A stretch of 64,000 nt of DNA, from positions 81,289,150-81,353,149 of the forward strand of contig CM036755.1 of assembly GCA_020796225.1 (NCBI GenBank). Direction: 5' to 3'. Numbering within the stretch: the first letter of the stretch is position 1; every line of letters starts with the position of its first letter. This document shows positions 9,888 to 22,489 of the stretch, one piece after another. Source of the DNA: Arion vulgaris (taxonomy: Eukaryota > Mollusca > Gastropoda > Stylommatophora > Arionidae). The notes beneath the pieces are model-generated. The model was not told where the DNA came from. It saw only the letters and a program-made list of their open reading frames with translations, and did not search any database. The translations under genes and the position numbers were made by a program.

Positions 9888-10733
9888 TTAATACTCATCA
9901 CCGTCATAATCATCAACATCTTCATCAAGAACTTCATAATCATCATTATCATCATTATAATCATCATCATCATTATCATAATCATCATCATAATTATCAT
10001 AATCATTATAATCATCATCATCATTATCATAATCATCATCATCATAATCATCATTATCATAATCATCATCATCATTATAATAATCATCATTATCATCATC
10101 ATTATCATAATCATCATCATCATCATCATCATCATTATCATCATCATCATCATAATAATCATTATAATCATCATTATCATAATAATCATCATCATCATCA
10201 TCATTATTATCATAATCATCATAATCATCATCATAATCATCATAATCATCATCATCATCATCATTATCATCATAATCATCATAATCATCATAATCATCAT
10301 ACTCATCATAATCATCATAATCATCATTATCATAATCATCATCATCATTATAATAATCATCATTATCATCATCATTATCATAATCATCATAATCATAATC
10401 ATCATCATCATAATCATCATAATCATCATCATCATCATAATCATCATAATCACCATCATAATCATCATAATCACCATCATCATTATCATAATCATAATAA
10501 TCATCATAATCACCATCATCATCATCATCATAATCATCATAATCACCATCATCATTATCATCATCATAATAATCATCATAATCATCATAATCATCATAAT
10601 CATCATTATCATAATCACCATCATCATTATCATAATCACCATCATCATCTAGTTTATTCATGTCAGAACTTGACTCCCATGACAGCATCTCTAACTGCTT
10701 CTCTACACTGCTTGAGTCGTCTGCCGCAGTCAT
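9888..10733 (-). repeat. ATC/ATT trinucleotide array, about 760 bp, with a long Asp/Tyr/Asn frame
   Basis: Plus-strand TCA/TAA/TTA triplets run from about 9895 to 10650. Read on the minus strand they leave a 281-codon frame of Asp, Tyr, Asn and Gly. It opens in non-repetitive sequence (MTAADDSSSVEKQLEMLSWE) and closes with DYDGDEY. Long frames are expected when GAT, TAT and AAT triplets expand. No splice sites or domain support a gene. A similar lead-in (GWQSSSKDKL) precedes the smaller GAT array at 40175, so both arrays may be expanded (GAT)n tails of related retroelements. Confidence 0.85.
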
Positions 10734-10739
10734 AATTTA

Positions 10740-10985
10740 CTAGTCTATGACATCTTACACCCATCTACTCCTTTGTCTTTCTATTCCTCATGTGTCCGGT
10801 TTTATGTCTTCCAGAATAATCCTCTCCAGAGAATCATATCGTTTAACATGTCTAAAATGTTTTGTTTCTCTAAGTTTACTTTAATTAACAGCTTCCACAA
10901 AAGTTAAACTTTTGCACAATGAACAAAATTGTTGTTTTTTCTCTAACAATGGTATTCTAAATATTCTTCTGTAGCACTTTCACTT
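10740..10985. other. Unassigned stretch
   Basis: No coding or repeat structure was recognised between the trinucleotide array and SINE-C1. Confidence 0.4.
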
Positions 10986-11240
10986 TTCTTCTTCTTCGAT
11001 AGCTCCATGTCGACCACTTGTTAACCACTCGTTGTGATTTGTATGTGATCCGAGTCTAAGAACAATTCTACGTTTTGCTAGTTATGTGCCTACAAGTAGG
11101 CCAGTACATCCGATTTATGCGAAACTTTTTATTTACTAGAGTAGCTTCCCTAGGCCCCTACCTCAGTCGCCTCTTACGACATGCCTTGTAGGTCGTAGTG
11201 CCACTATTCTTTGCTCCCTTGCGAACACCGACAAGACACG
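10986..11240 (-). mobile_element. SINE-C1 with (GAA)n tail
   Basis: Collinear with 48640-48907 and 34530-34775 in the reverse direction. It has TTCTTCTTCTTCG (the tail), then CCACTTGTTAACCACT, GCCTACAAGTAGGCC and the core GTCGCCTCTTACGACATG. The tail indicates LINE-type 3' end mobilisation. Confidence 0.8.
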
Positions 11241-11484
11241 GGTGGCACTTGCATTCAAAGGCATTACACGCTTTCTTCAGTTTTATCACTAATTCTCTGC
11301 CGTTAGTGACATACGTAGCTATAAGAAAAATATGTCTCCAAAAATCTAGTTTATCCTTTATATCAGTGCTCTTCCATAGCTTTTGTAGTTCTTTAAATTT
11401 CTACTGAACCAAGTTCATTCTTTTTATCTTTTTTAAAAGAAAATAACCATCTTCGTGGCTAGGTGGTTGACCCATTTGTCTCAG

Positions 11485-11600
11485 TTAAGTTCGTTTCAAG
11501 GTTTCCCTAGGTTGTCCCTCTTTTCCTGAACCCTTTGCCCCCTTCAATTGTAACAGTTTCACTGTTATCCTAATTAGGGTACAGTCGAGGGTCAACCCAC
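11485..11600 (-). mobile_element. Possible LINE-C fragment
   Basis: AAGTTCGTTTCAAGGTTTCC and the following CCTAGG...CTGAACCCTTTGC resemble 62690-62750 (GTTCGTTTCAGGGTCTACCT). The similarity is partial. Confidence 0.4.
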
Positions 11601-12597
11601 GACCCTTATTTTTGCACGGGGCGTCCTTGAATACTATTAGTATTAAATTGTTTACCAGTCCAGTTGCTGACCAGTAGGGAGTTAAATTCATGAAAAGGGT
11701 TCTAACCCGAGATAGGCGAGGACTCTCGTAAAAAAATCGAGGATCTCGAACCAGAGAAGGGACAATTGGGAGCTTTTGGTTTGAACAGTAGGATAGTTAC
11801 AACTTGAGAAGTGAGGAGGTCGGACGGATACATTGAAGTACAAGAGAAATACCGTCGAGTTAGTGAGGTTTTCAGAGGAATATTCTGTTATTTGGGAGTT
11901 GAGAAGTTTACATTTGAGCAGCAGAGAAAGACAGACTGACTGGAGAAGTTGAGTAGAACGGATCATAATAATGTTTAAGTAGCAAGTAGATACTACTTTG
12001 ATTTTTGAGAGAGAGAAACTAGAATGCCTTTAACAGTGATTTTAAATTGATTGGAACTGTTAAGAGCAACACTTAAAGTCCAAGAGAGATAGAGCGGTGA
12101 ACTAACATGAAGTTGTTAACTAGTACACATCAATAAACAGCCATTTACCAGAGAACAGCAGCGAGGTTTTATATATGTACTGTGAACCAAGACGACGAGA
12201 TGCCGACCAGATAACTGACGCCTAGATGAACCGATGCCAGACTAACCGATGACCAGTGCCTGACGACCAGAGGACTGATGCCTGAAGACTATAGAAGCAG
12301 ATGAGTAAGCGACCCGCTGACTGTGAAGACTAGCTTTCCGCAACCAAAGACGAGACCAGTAAAGTGCCAGAAGCATCCTATTTTTCCCTGAGATTGAAGG
12401 GAATTGTGAACGACCATAGTATCTCGAACATCAACGTCAGGTAATGAACTGTTATAAGTTAATGAACTATTTTACAGTGTGGACTGAATTCCTAAAAGGG
12501 ACATCGGCGAAAAACTAACTTTATTAATATAGACCGGCGAGCACAGAAGATAAGACATAATATTTCAGAAGGATTCAGGGAATTTGATAGTGCAAGT
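11601..12597. other. Unassigned, purine-rich stretch
   Basis: GA-rich sequence with repeated GACCAGA/GATGCC-type words around 12190-12360. There is no convincing coding. It could be untranslated or LTR-like DNA, but no duplicate was found. Confidence 0.4.
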
Positions 12598-12855
12598 GTT
12601 GTTATTCACTCTCCAAGACAGAGATTGATATTACAAGTGGTTAAATATACTTATGAATTTTCTAATCAGTTATCTGTTGTAATTCCTTATACCTGTGATC
12701 ATAGTCTGTTACAAGCGTCATTTTTGTTGTTGTTGTTATGCACTCTCCAAGACAGAGAGAGATTGATATTACAAGTGATTAAATATACTTATGAATTTTC
12801 TAATCAGTTATCTGTTGTAATTCTTTATACCTGTGATCATAGACTGTTACAGAGA
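12598..12855. repeat. 132-bp direct duplication, 2 copies
   Basis: The block with CACTCTCCAAGACAGAG and ATACTTATGAATTTTCTAAT is present twice, from about 12598 and 12730. The second copy has a 4-bp GAGA expansion. It appears to be a recent tandem duplication. Confidence 0.9.
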
Positions 12856-13059
12856 CAAAATTTGGGGCCTTGTACCAGCTGGTCTGCTACACAATGCGTA
12901 CTTTGTAATTCTTTGCTAAATTTTATTCAGAATATGTCCAATATATCTCGATCTTCTTCTTTTAACAGTTGTTACTAGTTGTTGAAGAAGCATTTCTCTG
13001 ATTTCATCACTTTTGACATAAAACATATCATACATAATTAAGGTTCAAAGGCTCATGGT

Positions 13060-14760
13060 GGCAACATGTGCCATGGTTAGCGAAGGGCGCGCTAACCAAG
13101 ACCCTGCCCCCTACCTCCACGTGGTGGCCCTGGAAACAGACTTAGGTTCCGGTCTAGCTAAGGGGGTGTAAGGTGGGGGAGGGGCAGGGATCGGAAATAA
13201 CTACAGGTAGTAGTAGTAGTGCAAGCACGGAAAAGCAATGCAGGGGCCGAAAATCCCTAAAAACGCACGTATCTCCTGGCCGATGTCCGCTAAAACTTGC
13301 CCAAGTTCAAAAAGTACGAAACAGCAGCGTACGAGCGATCGAGATCAAAATGCTAACTCCCCTGGAGTAAATGACCGAATTAAAGGGATAAGAGGTGCAT
13401 CCCAAAGCTGAGACGTGAAGCGAAAACTCGGTGCACGAGTCAAGCTCCGGGTCAGAGCAGTTCCTAGGTACAGTAAATGCGACGGTAGAGGGTGAACACA
13501 ATGGTCTTACCACAAGTCGCAGCTTCCCGTCCAATGGGAAAGGCTGCACACGAAGGGATGAGAGGTACATCCAAATTGGAAAAGAGGACCAACTCCCCAG
13601 GAGTAAAGGGCCGCAAACAAATTGCCAGCTGTAGGCTAGAATCAATAAGAAAGGTGCGTAAAGAATCAAAAGTCTCGGTTTACACGGCAGCGCAACATCG
13701 TGTCGCTACATGGGAAGGTATGTGGAAACCCGTACATGAGGCAAAGCGCGGAGAAACCTATTGGGTAAAGTTGGCAAATTCTAAAGTTGCGTTCAGAGCC
13801 TAACGAAACTGCCCTTTCTAGGACAATCGGGCAAGGTACGGCTGCGAAAACAACTAACATCCCCAGAAGAACTGAGGTGGGAATGGTTGGACAAGCGCAA
13901 ATTATAAAAGTTGCGTTTTCAGTGCCTAATGAAACTCCTCCTGGGACAACCGGGCAGGGTACTGTTGCAATAACAACTAACATCCCCGAAAGAACTGAGG
14001 TGGGTGATAGCGGCGAGCGCAAAACCTCAGTTGCGTTGATAGCGCCGATTGAAACGACCCTCTAGAATATCTGTGTGCAGCCACAAACCAGTGTTTCCCG
14101 GAGACAGGGAAAATACAGGATAAAATCCTTGCAAATTGCCAATTACTACCCTTGCCCCGAAGCGGCAGAGAATACTCCTACTCAGGAACAAACTCACAGT
14201 GGATAAAAAAGTATGGCCGATAATGCAAAGGATTGACTGGTACAACCCTAAGCATTGGCTAAGGGCAATAATTTTCGGACGCCGATCATCCTACACAGAT
14301 GACGTCCAAATGTAATGGCTCAGATGACATAAAGGCTAAGCATACTGCCAACATATGATCGTTTGCTTTACAAAGCAACACAAAAAGGTGATACTTCATG
14401 TGACTATCCCTCAAAGGGTCGAGATCGTTCGGGTCTTCACCTTAGCGACCTCACCCAGTCCACGCATGTAAGCTAATCCTCCTTGGCGTAGATCTAAGCC
14501 CAAATTTACGGCACAAAAGATCATTAAGGAGTGGTTATCTTACGTTGTGTATGGAGCGACCTCACCAAAGGCAGGAAAGCCGTTAGAGAAGGTACCCGTT
14601 ATGCCCTCACTAAAACTAACTCTGTCCGAGAAAGAGTTATACTGACATTAGGTCTCCTGCAACGATCACTCTTGAAGGATCTAAGCTTCAAGTACCTCGG
14701 AAGTCAGCGAGGTTGTCCATATGGTTGGGGGATGTCTGTAAAAGGGTAATATAGGCCCAC
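13060..14760 (+). other. GC-richer block with internal direct repeats, unidentified
   Basis: Base composition shifts visibly from the AT-rich surroundings. Frames of 103 and 92 codons (13492-13803 and 13787-14065) overlap. The second contains three related 119-126-bp units, at about 13799, 13925 and 14043, each with PNET/PIET-GQGT-TTNIP-RTEVG words. An earlier pair of words (AGAGGTGCATCC at 13391, AGAGGTACATCC at 13561) hints at older repeats. It could be the 5' region or ORF1 of a retroelement, but no family domain is visible. Confidence 0.4.
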
Positions 14761-15795
14761 GCAAAAATCAGTCAGAAGTGCAATACCAGGCGTCATGACT
14801 TTACGTGTGAATTAATAACGTGTGAACGAAAGAAGAAAAAAACAAGAAATACATAATTAGTTAGTTTGTACCTTTCATGCCAACGGCAGAACTTAGGGCA
14901 GAGGTTTTAGATCTCCATGTGATACTGTTCATTGCTAGAAGCTGGAGATCTCGTATGGTTTTACATCCCAATAGTTCTTGTAGGATTGTTCTTTAAAGAG
15001 TGGTTTTAGGTCTTCCACGTTTTCTTTTCTATCATATATAACCAGTAAGTTATTCCTCCCCTTTTCAATATGATAAAATTGTCATGTATCGGGAACATAC
15101 AATAGGGCCCACACAAGTTGAAGCTTCTAACCAGAATAATATGCTAATAGGATAGTTTTAATGTATAAATATTCGTAATACAGATCCGGGACAGCTGGTA
15201 CCGTAATGCAAGAGTAGTTTTGTAGAATGTAGAGATTTGCATGTAAATAAGAAACGAGGTCAGAGGTTGAGAAAAGTTGAAATTACCATTTGGGCAAGTC
15301 AAGTCAAATCTTAACTAATTCGTTACTAAATGCCGCTGGGTGCGGCAAGATTGTTTATTGAAATAACCCAACTGCCACACACTGCGCCAGGCACTGTTTC
15401 ATGTGAATTAAGTGCTTAATTTGCCTCGGCGTATTGTGATCCAAATTGCGGCTTTTATCTACAGCAAAGCAATTTGATTCCTATATCATTGTCAAATTAG
15501 CAGTTTATTAAAATTTGTTAATTTGATGAAATTTAAATATTTGACAAGTTGGAAAATGAAAGCAACTTTTATTTCGGACACATCATGCTTTTCAAATCTG
15601 TAGTGAATGTCTTAAATTGCATATAATATTTCACCATCATCTAGAGCTTGTCTCTGCCTGAACGTGGCTTCCATAAACATCATCAATTAGTTTCTCCAGA
15701 GGAGAAGTTTGTCACCTTAACAGTCCTATGGTATGTTTCTCTTCTCTCACGGGCCAGATGACCCATCTCTGCAGTGGCCATGAGCAATTAGTTGT
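14761..15795. other. Unassigned AT-rich stretch
   Basis: No coding, tRNA-like or tandem structure was recognised. Confidence 0.5.
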
Positions 15796-15799
15796 GTCC

Positions 15800-15880
15800 G
15801 TAAAAACGCTCGTATTGCTAGGCTAGGCGATTGGTGTCGTAAGGACTAGGGTAAGTGGTTCGAGTCCCGTGTTTGTCTAT
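15800..15880 (+). repeat. tRNA-like sequence
   Basis: A B box (GGTTCGAGTCCC) follows an A-box-like TAGGCTAGGCGATTGG at reasonable spacing. The stems do not pair as a true tRNA, so it is read as a SINE head. Confidence 0.45.
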
Positions 15881-15914
15881 TTGTTTTTTTCAGAAGCTCT
15901 TAATACCTGTACCC

Positions 15915-16805
15915 TGTTTATTTATTGTTGAGTTCTGTCTGGATAAATCTATTAGTTCTCTTCTCTGTCCATGATATACGGATAACTTTTCTTAACACAT
16001 ATTCAAAAGCACGCATATGTTTTTCCACTGCCTCTTTAAACCTCCATGTTTCACACCTGTACGTTTCCACTATGAATATGCATGCTCTTAGTATTATTGA
16101 CTTTATTTTCTTATCAGTTTTATTCCATACTGTTTTTAGTTGTTAAATGTTTTGTTAAGCCATATTTGTTCTTTTTAAAAAAAAATTTCATCACACCATC
16201 TCCATCCGTTGTTAGCAGTGAACCAAGATATTCAAAACTGTTCACATTTCTATTTTCTCTCCGTTGATAAAAATATCATTTGCCATGTTTGTGTTATCCG
16301 GTGTCATTATTTTTGTTTTTGCCACATTGCGATATAGATTTTGTTTTTCGCTTTTCTCTTGCGCTTCCATTATTAATTTCTCACTCCCGTTTTGAGATGT
16401 TGACATCCTATCGTTTGTGCGAGGATATCGTCAACATATCTAATTTCAGGCATTTCTCTTCCTCCGATTATAAAAGGATGATATTGTTTTTTCCAGCTAT
16501 CTTCTGTAATATTCCTCATGATGTTTTTTGCATATATGTTATACAGACAAGATGACAGCATTGTATGATTGTTTGCATTATTTCAAACCAATTGAATGTA
16601 TCATTGCATGTTCTTACAGCCGCCATCTGATCACTATAGAGGTCTCTTATGATTTGTATTAAATGTAATGGAAATCAAATTTCTTCTATTATTTCGTACA
16701 CTTTCTGATATTTTGCACAATCAAAAGCCTTTGAGTAGTCATTAAAGCATGAGTATAGATCTACATTATACTCTCTAGATTGTTCTATTATTGTCTATCT
16801 ATTGC
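15915..16805 (-). pseudogene. LINE reverse transcriptase, 5' end dissolving into satellite
   Basis: Minus-strand motifs in order are YNVDLYSCFNDYSKAFD (motif A, about 16780-16715), KYQKVYEIIEE, PEIRYVDDILA (catalytic YVDD, about 16450) and FEYLGSLLTTDGD (thumb, about 16210). Many stops and frameshifts break it. The codons just upstream of motif A run directly into the 65-bp satellite. The satellite monomer is therefore a copy of this reverse transcriptase segment. Confidence 0.85.
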
Positions 16806-19039
16806 ATTAAAGCATGAGTATAGATCTACATTATACTCTCTAGATTGTTCTATTATTGTCTATCTATTGCATTAAAGCATGAGTATAGATCTACATTATA
16901 TTCTCTAGATTGTTCTATTATTGTCTATCTATTGCATTAAAGCATGAGTATAGATCTACATTATACTCTCTAGATTGTTCTATTATTGTCTATCTATTGC
17001 ATTAAAGCATGTGTATAGATCTACATTATATTCTCTAGATTGTTCTATTATTGTCTATCTATTGCATTAAAGCATGAGTATAGATCTACATTATACTCTC
17101 TAGATTGTTCTATTATTGTCTATCTATTGCATTAAAGCATGAGTATAGATCTACATTATATTCTCTAGATTGTTCTATTATTGTCTATCTATTGCATTAA
17201 AGCATGAGTATAGATCTACATTATACTCTCTAGATTGTTCTATTATTGTCTATCTATTGCATTAAAGCATGAGTATAGATCTACATTATATTCTCTAGAT
17301 TGTTCTATTATTGTCTATCTATTGCATTAAAGCATGAGTATAGATCTACATTATATTCTCTAGATTGTTCTATTATTGTCTATCTATTGCATTAAAGCAT
17401 GAGTATAGATCTACATTATATTCTCTAGATTGTTCTATTATTGTCTATCTATTGCATTAAAGCATGAGTATAGATCTACATTATACTCTCTAGATTGTTC
17501 TATTATTGTCTATCTATTGCATTAAAGCATGAGTATAGATCTACATTATACTCTCTAGATTGTTCTATTATTGTCTATCTATTGCATTAAAGCATGAGTA
17601 TAGATCTACATTATACTCTCTAGATTGTTCTATTATTGTCTATCTATTGCATTAAAGCATGAGTATAGATCTACATTATACTCTCTAGATTGTTCTATTA
17701 TTGTCTATCTATTGCATTAAAGCATGAGTATAGATCTACATTATACTCTCTAGATTGTTCTATTATTGTCTATCTATTGCATTAAAGCATGAGTATAGAT
17801 CTACATTATACTCTCTAGATTGTTCTATTATTGTCTATCTATTGCATTAAAGCATGAGTATAGATCTACATTATACTCTCTAGATTGTTCTATTATTGTC
17901 TATCTATTGCATTAAAGCATGAGTATAGATCTACATTATACTCTCTAGATTGTTCTATTATTGTCTATCTATTGCATTAAAGCATGAGTATAGATCTACA
18001 TTATACTCTCTAGATTGTTCTATTATTGTCTATCTATTGCATTAAAGCATGAGTATAGATCTACATTATACTCTCTAGATTGTTCTATTATTGTCTATCT
18101 ATTGCATTAAAGCATGAGTATAGATCTACATTATACTCTCTAGATTGTTCTATTATTGTCTATCTATTGCATTAAAGCATGAGTATAGATCTACATTATA
18201 CTCTCTAGATTGTTCTATTATTGTCTATCTATTGCATTAAAGCATGAGTATAGATCTACATTATACTCTCTAGATTGTTCTATTATTGTCTATCTATTGC
18301 ATTAAAGCATGAGTATAGATCTACATTATACTCTCTAGATTGTTCTATTATTGTCTATCTATTGCATTAAAGCATGAGTATAGATCTACATTATACTCTC
18401 TAGATTGTTCTATTATTGTCTATCTATTGCATTAAAGCATGAGTATAGATCTACATTATATTCTCTAGATTGTTCTATTATTGTCTATCTATTGCATTAA
18501 AGCATGAGTATAGATCTACATTATATTCTCTAGATTGTTCTATTATTGTCTATCTATTGCATTAAAGCATGAGTATAGATCTACATTATATTCTCTAGAT
18601 TGTTCTATTATTGTCTATCTATTGCATTAAAGCATGAGTATAGATCTACATTATATTCTCTAGATTGTTCTATTATTGTCTATCTATTGCATTAAAGCAT
18701 GAGTATAGATCTACATTATATTCTCTAGATTGTTCTATTATTGTCTATCTATTGCATTAAAGCATGAGTATAGATCTACATTATACTCTCTAGATTGTTC
18801 TATTATTGTCTATCTATTGCATTAAAGCATGAGTATAGATCTACATTATACTCTCTAGATTGTTCTATTATTGTCTATCTATTGCATTAAAGCATGAGTA
18901 TAGATCTACATTATATTCTCTAGATTGTTCTATTATTGTCTATCTATTGCATTAAAGCATGAGTATAGATCTACATTATACTCTCTAGATTGTTCTATTA
19001 TTGTCTATCTATTGCATTAAAGCATGAGTATAGATCTAC
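16740..19039. repeat. 65-bp satellite, left block, about 35 copies
   Basis: The unit is ATTAAAGCATGAGTATAGAT, then CTACATTATACTCTCTAGAT, then TGTTCTATTATTGTCTATCT and ATTGC. Monomers are nearly identical apart from a TATACTCTC/TATATTCTC switch. Its minus strand encodes TIIEQSREYNVDLYSCFN, the segment before reverse transcriptase motif A. Sixty-five is not a multiple of three, so no frame survives across units. Confidence 0.97.
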
Positions 19040-21190
19040 TCAGTGATGATCAAACTAAATATAAAACTAAAAAAGATAGACCAACCAACAAGAAAAGAAA
19101 CACATATAGATATATCAGCACTTAAACAATCAGAGATACAACAGAAATATTGTGTGGAAGTAAAGAACAAATATGAATGCCTAATGACAGAGTGCTTAGA
19201 ACAATACAGAAGAGAAAATCCTGAAGAGAAAGTAGCCAATAAATGGGATTGCTTAAAACAGAGTATACAAACTGCAAACAAAAACCTGCCTGTAAAAGAA
19301 TCCATGAAAATCAAATGTGGATGACTGATGAAATCTTAGAAAAAATTACAGAACGAAAGAAAGCCAAGAACACCCCAAAGTATACAATTTTAGACAACGA
19401 AATACGCAACATGTGCAGAACCACAAAAGTAAACTGGTTAGAAACAAAATGCAAGGAAATAGAAGATATGGCAGAAAAACACAGGACTAGAGATATGCAC
19501 AGAGAAATAAGACAAATGACAAGTAAGAAAAATACTGTAAAAGTGGAGGATGTATCAAAAACAACAACAACCAACTTTTGTTTGATAAAACAGAAATATT
19601 GACAAGATGGACAGAATATGTAACGGCTCTATTTGATGATCAAAGAAGCAGTAAACACAGTATAAAGTGCAATGACAGCCCAAGAATATTAAAATCTGAA
19701 GTTGTAAGAGCAATCGAAACAATGAAGCGAGGAAAGGCTGCAGGATTGGATAATATTACTGTGGAAATGTTAACCTCCTTAGAGGATTTTGGTATTTCAA
19801 CCATTACAGATTTGTGCAATGATATATATAACACAGGATATATACCAAGAGACTTGAAGACATCAGTATTCATACCACTACCCAAAAGCCCAAAGCACAG
19901 GAGTGCACAGACTATAGGACAATTAGCCTGATGAGCCACATAACAAAAATACTACTCAAGATCATACATGAAAGAATTAAAAACAAGATAGACATAGAAG
20001 TAGGAGAAGAACAGTTTGGCTTTAGAAAGAACAGAGGAACAAGAGAGGCAATACTTTGTATAAGACTACTCGCTGACAAGTATATAGAAGTGCAAAAAGT
20101 ATCTACTTGTGTTTCATCGATTATAGCAAAGCTTTTGACAGAGTCCAACATGAAAAGCTAATCATATGTCTACAAGAAATAGGCCTAGATGGGGATGATA
20201 TCAGACTAATAAGTAACATATACTGGGAACAGACAGCAATAATAAAATATGAAAATAGCTACTCTCCCTACATAGACATAAAGAGAGGAGTGAGACAAGG
20301 ATGCATACTGTCACCAAGCCTATTTAACATCTACACAGAGAAAATCTTCAAACAACTAGAGGGAATGCCAGGACTCAAGATCAATGGAAAAATAATAAAT
20401 AACTTAAGATATGCAGATGACACAGTATTGGTAGCAGAAAATGAACAAGATCTACAAGAATTAGTGGACCAATTGGACAGAACTAGCAAGGAATATGGAT
20501 TAGACATTAACATACAGAAAACAAAAACTATGGTAATCAACAAGGAAATGGAAAACCTAAAATGAATATAAAAATACATGGAGAATTACTACATCAAGTA
20601 AAAGCTACTCCTATCTCGGTCAGATGATAACAGATGATGGCAGATGTATAACTGAAATTAAAAAGAGAATAGGAATGGCCAAGGATAATTTCAATAGTAT
20701 GAGAAAGTTACTGACATCCAAACAAATCACAAACAGGCTAAAAATTAGAATGATCAAATGCTATATATATCCTATATTAATGTATGGCTCGGAAACATGG
20801 ACAATGAACAAGCAGTTAGAAGACAGAATTGATGCATTTGAGATGTGGATATATAGAAGAATAAGCAGAGTTTCATGGACAGAAAAACAGACAAATAAAC
20901 AAGTTTTAGGAAAACTAGGCATGAAGAAACAATTATTAAGAGAAATAAAATTCAGACAAGTAAAGTATTTTGGGCACATAAAAGGCATGACACCATGATA
21001 AAACATTTACTAGAGGGGAAAGTTGAGGGGAAAGAGCAAGAGGAAGACTGAGAGATAAGTGGGAGGGAAACTTTAAGAAATGGACAGGTTACAGTCTGGC
21101 AGTGTGCAACACCAAGGCGAAAGACAGAGGATGCTGGAGATTCATTGCAGCCAACCTTCGATGTGGAGACGGCACCTGATGATGATGATG
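19040..21190 (+). mobile_element. LINE-D, 5'-truncated, inserted in the satellite
   Basis: The element interrupts the 65-bp array and is bracketed by ATAGATCTAC at 19030-19039 and 21191-21200, a 10-bp target duplication. It starts within the end of the endonuclease (CAGTGATGATCAAAC equals the SDH block) and ends in (TGATGA)n, the expected 3' tail. This is classic target-primed integration with 5' truncation. The insertion postdates the array, because satellite monomers on both sides are alike. Confidence 0.93.
19043..21170 (+). pseudogene. LINE-D ORF2 remnant: linker, reverse transcriptase, C-terminus
   Basis: In order along the plus strand are KIDQPTRKETHIDISALK (linker), MKRGKAAGLDNITVEML (fingers), GEEQFGFRKNRGTREAI, FIDYSKAFDRVQHEK (motif A), KRGVRQGCILSPSLFNIY (motif B), LRYADDTVLVAENEQD (catalytic YADD intact), YIYPILMYGSETWTMN (thumb), then KWTGYSLAVCNTKAKDRGCW and NLRCGDGT at the end. 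At least four frameshifts (near 19315, 19590, 19930, 20110 and 20570) split it. Key residues are kept, so decay is moderate. It is RTE-like or related by motif style. Confidence 0.92.
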
Positions 21191-22075
21191 ATAGATCTAC
21201 ATTATATTCTCTAGATTGTTCTATTATTGTCTATCTATTGCATTAAAGCATGAGTATAGATCTACATTATACTCTCTAGATTGTTCTATTATTGTCTATC
21301 TATTGCATTAAAGCATGAGTATAGATCTACATTATATTCTCTAGATTGTTCTATTATTGTCTATCTATTGCATTAAAGCATGAGTATAGATCTACATTAT
21401 ACTCTCTAGATTGTTCTATTATTGTCTATCTATTGCATTAAAGCATGAGTATAGATCTACATTATATTCTCTAGATTGTTCTATTATTGTCTATCTATTG
21501 CATTAAAGCATGAGTATAGATCTACATTATATTCTCTAGATTGTTCTATTATTGTCTATCTATTGCATTAAAGCATGAGTATAGATCTACATTATATTCT
21601 CTAGATTGTTCTATTATTGTCTATCTATTGCATTAAAGCATGAGTATAGATCTACATTATATTCTCTAGATTGTTCTATTATTGTCTATCTATTGCATTA
21701 AAGCATGAGTATAGATCTACATTATATTCTCTAGATTGTTCTATTATTGTCTATCTATTGCATTAAAGCATGAGTATAGATCTACATTATATTCTCTAGA
21801 TTGTTCTATTATTGTCTATCTATTGCATTAAAGCATGAGTATAGATCTACATTATATTCTCTAGATTGTTCTATTATTGTCTATCTATTGCATTAAAGCA
21901 TGAGTATAGATCTACATTATATTCTCTAGATTGTTCTATTATTGTCTATCTATTGCATTAAAGCATGAGTATAGATCTACATTATATTCTCTAGATTGTT
22001 CTATTATTGTCTATCTATTGCATTAAAGCATGAGTATAGATCTACATTATATTCTCTAGATTGTTCTATTATTGT
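21191..22075. repeat. 65-bp satellite, right block, about 13.6 copies
   Basis: Continuation of the array at 16740-19039 beyond LINE-D. Here most monomers carry the TATATTCTC variant. The array ends where a LINE-A 3' tail (TGTCTATTGTC) begins. Confidence 0.97.
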
Positions 22076-22480
22076 CTGTCTATTGTCTTTCCCTAAGTAG
22101 ATGATAGAATTGGTTGTCCACTCTTGCGGTTAAACGTAGGAGTTTTCATTTGAGTTCCAGGGTAAGATGAGTCGCCCCTTGTTGTGTTATATCCGTATTT
22201 GTTTAGTGTGGTCTTGATATTGTCTGTCCATCTGTTCTTGGTCTTCCCTTGGATCTAGTACCTGATTTCTTTTTATTGTATGCTGTTATTGGTGGTTGGT
22301 TGTATTCCATTTTCATTAAATGTCCAAACTACTTCATTTAGTCTCTTTCAATGTATTCGGAGCATGAACTTATGCCCACTCTGCTTCTGATGTCCTCATT
22401 TCATGGTCTATCTTTCATGATGATCCCCATTGCCTTTCTCAAGCATTTCATTTCATATGTGGTTAGATTTCTGTGATGTG
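22076..22480 (-). mobile_element. LINE-A 3' end fragment
   Basis: Matches 4757-5050 and 590-888, including GGTCTTGATATTGTCTGTCC, GTTATTGGTGGTTGG and CTCTGCTTCTGATGTCCTCA. It gives the uninterrupted site used to define the 2778-4752 insertion. Confidence 0.85.
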
Positions 22481-22489
22481 AAATGAAAT

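Noticed and set aside
9888..10733. Aspartate-rich secreted protein gene
   Set aside because: Composition follows directly from the triplet array, with no signal peptide, splice sites or repeats at the protein level beyond the DNA repeat.
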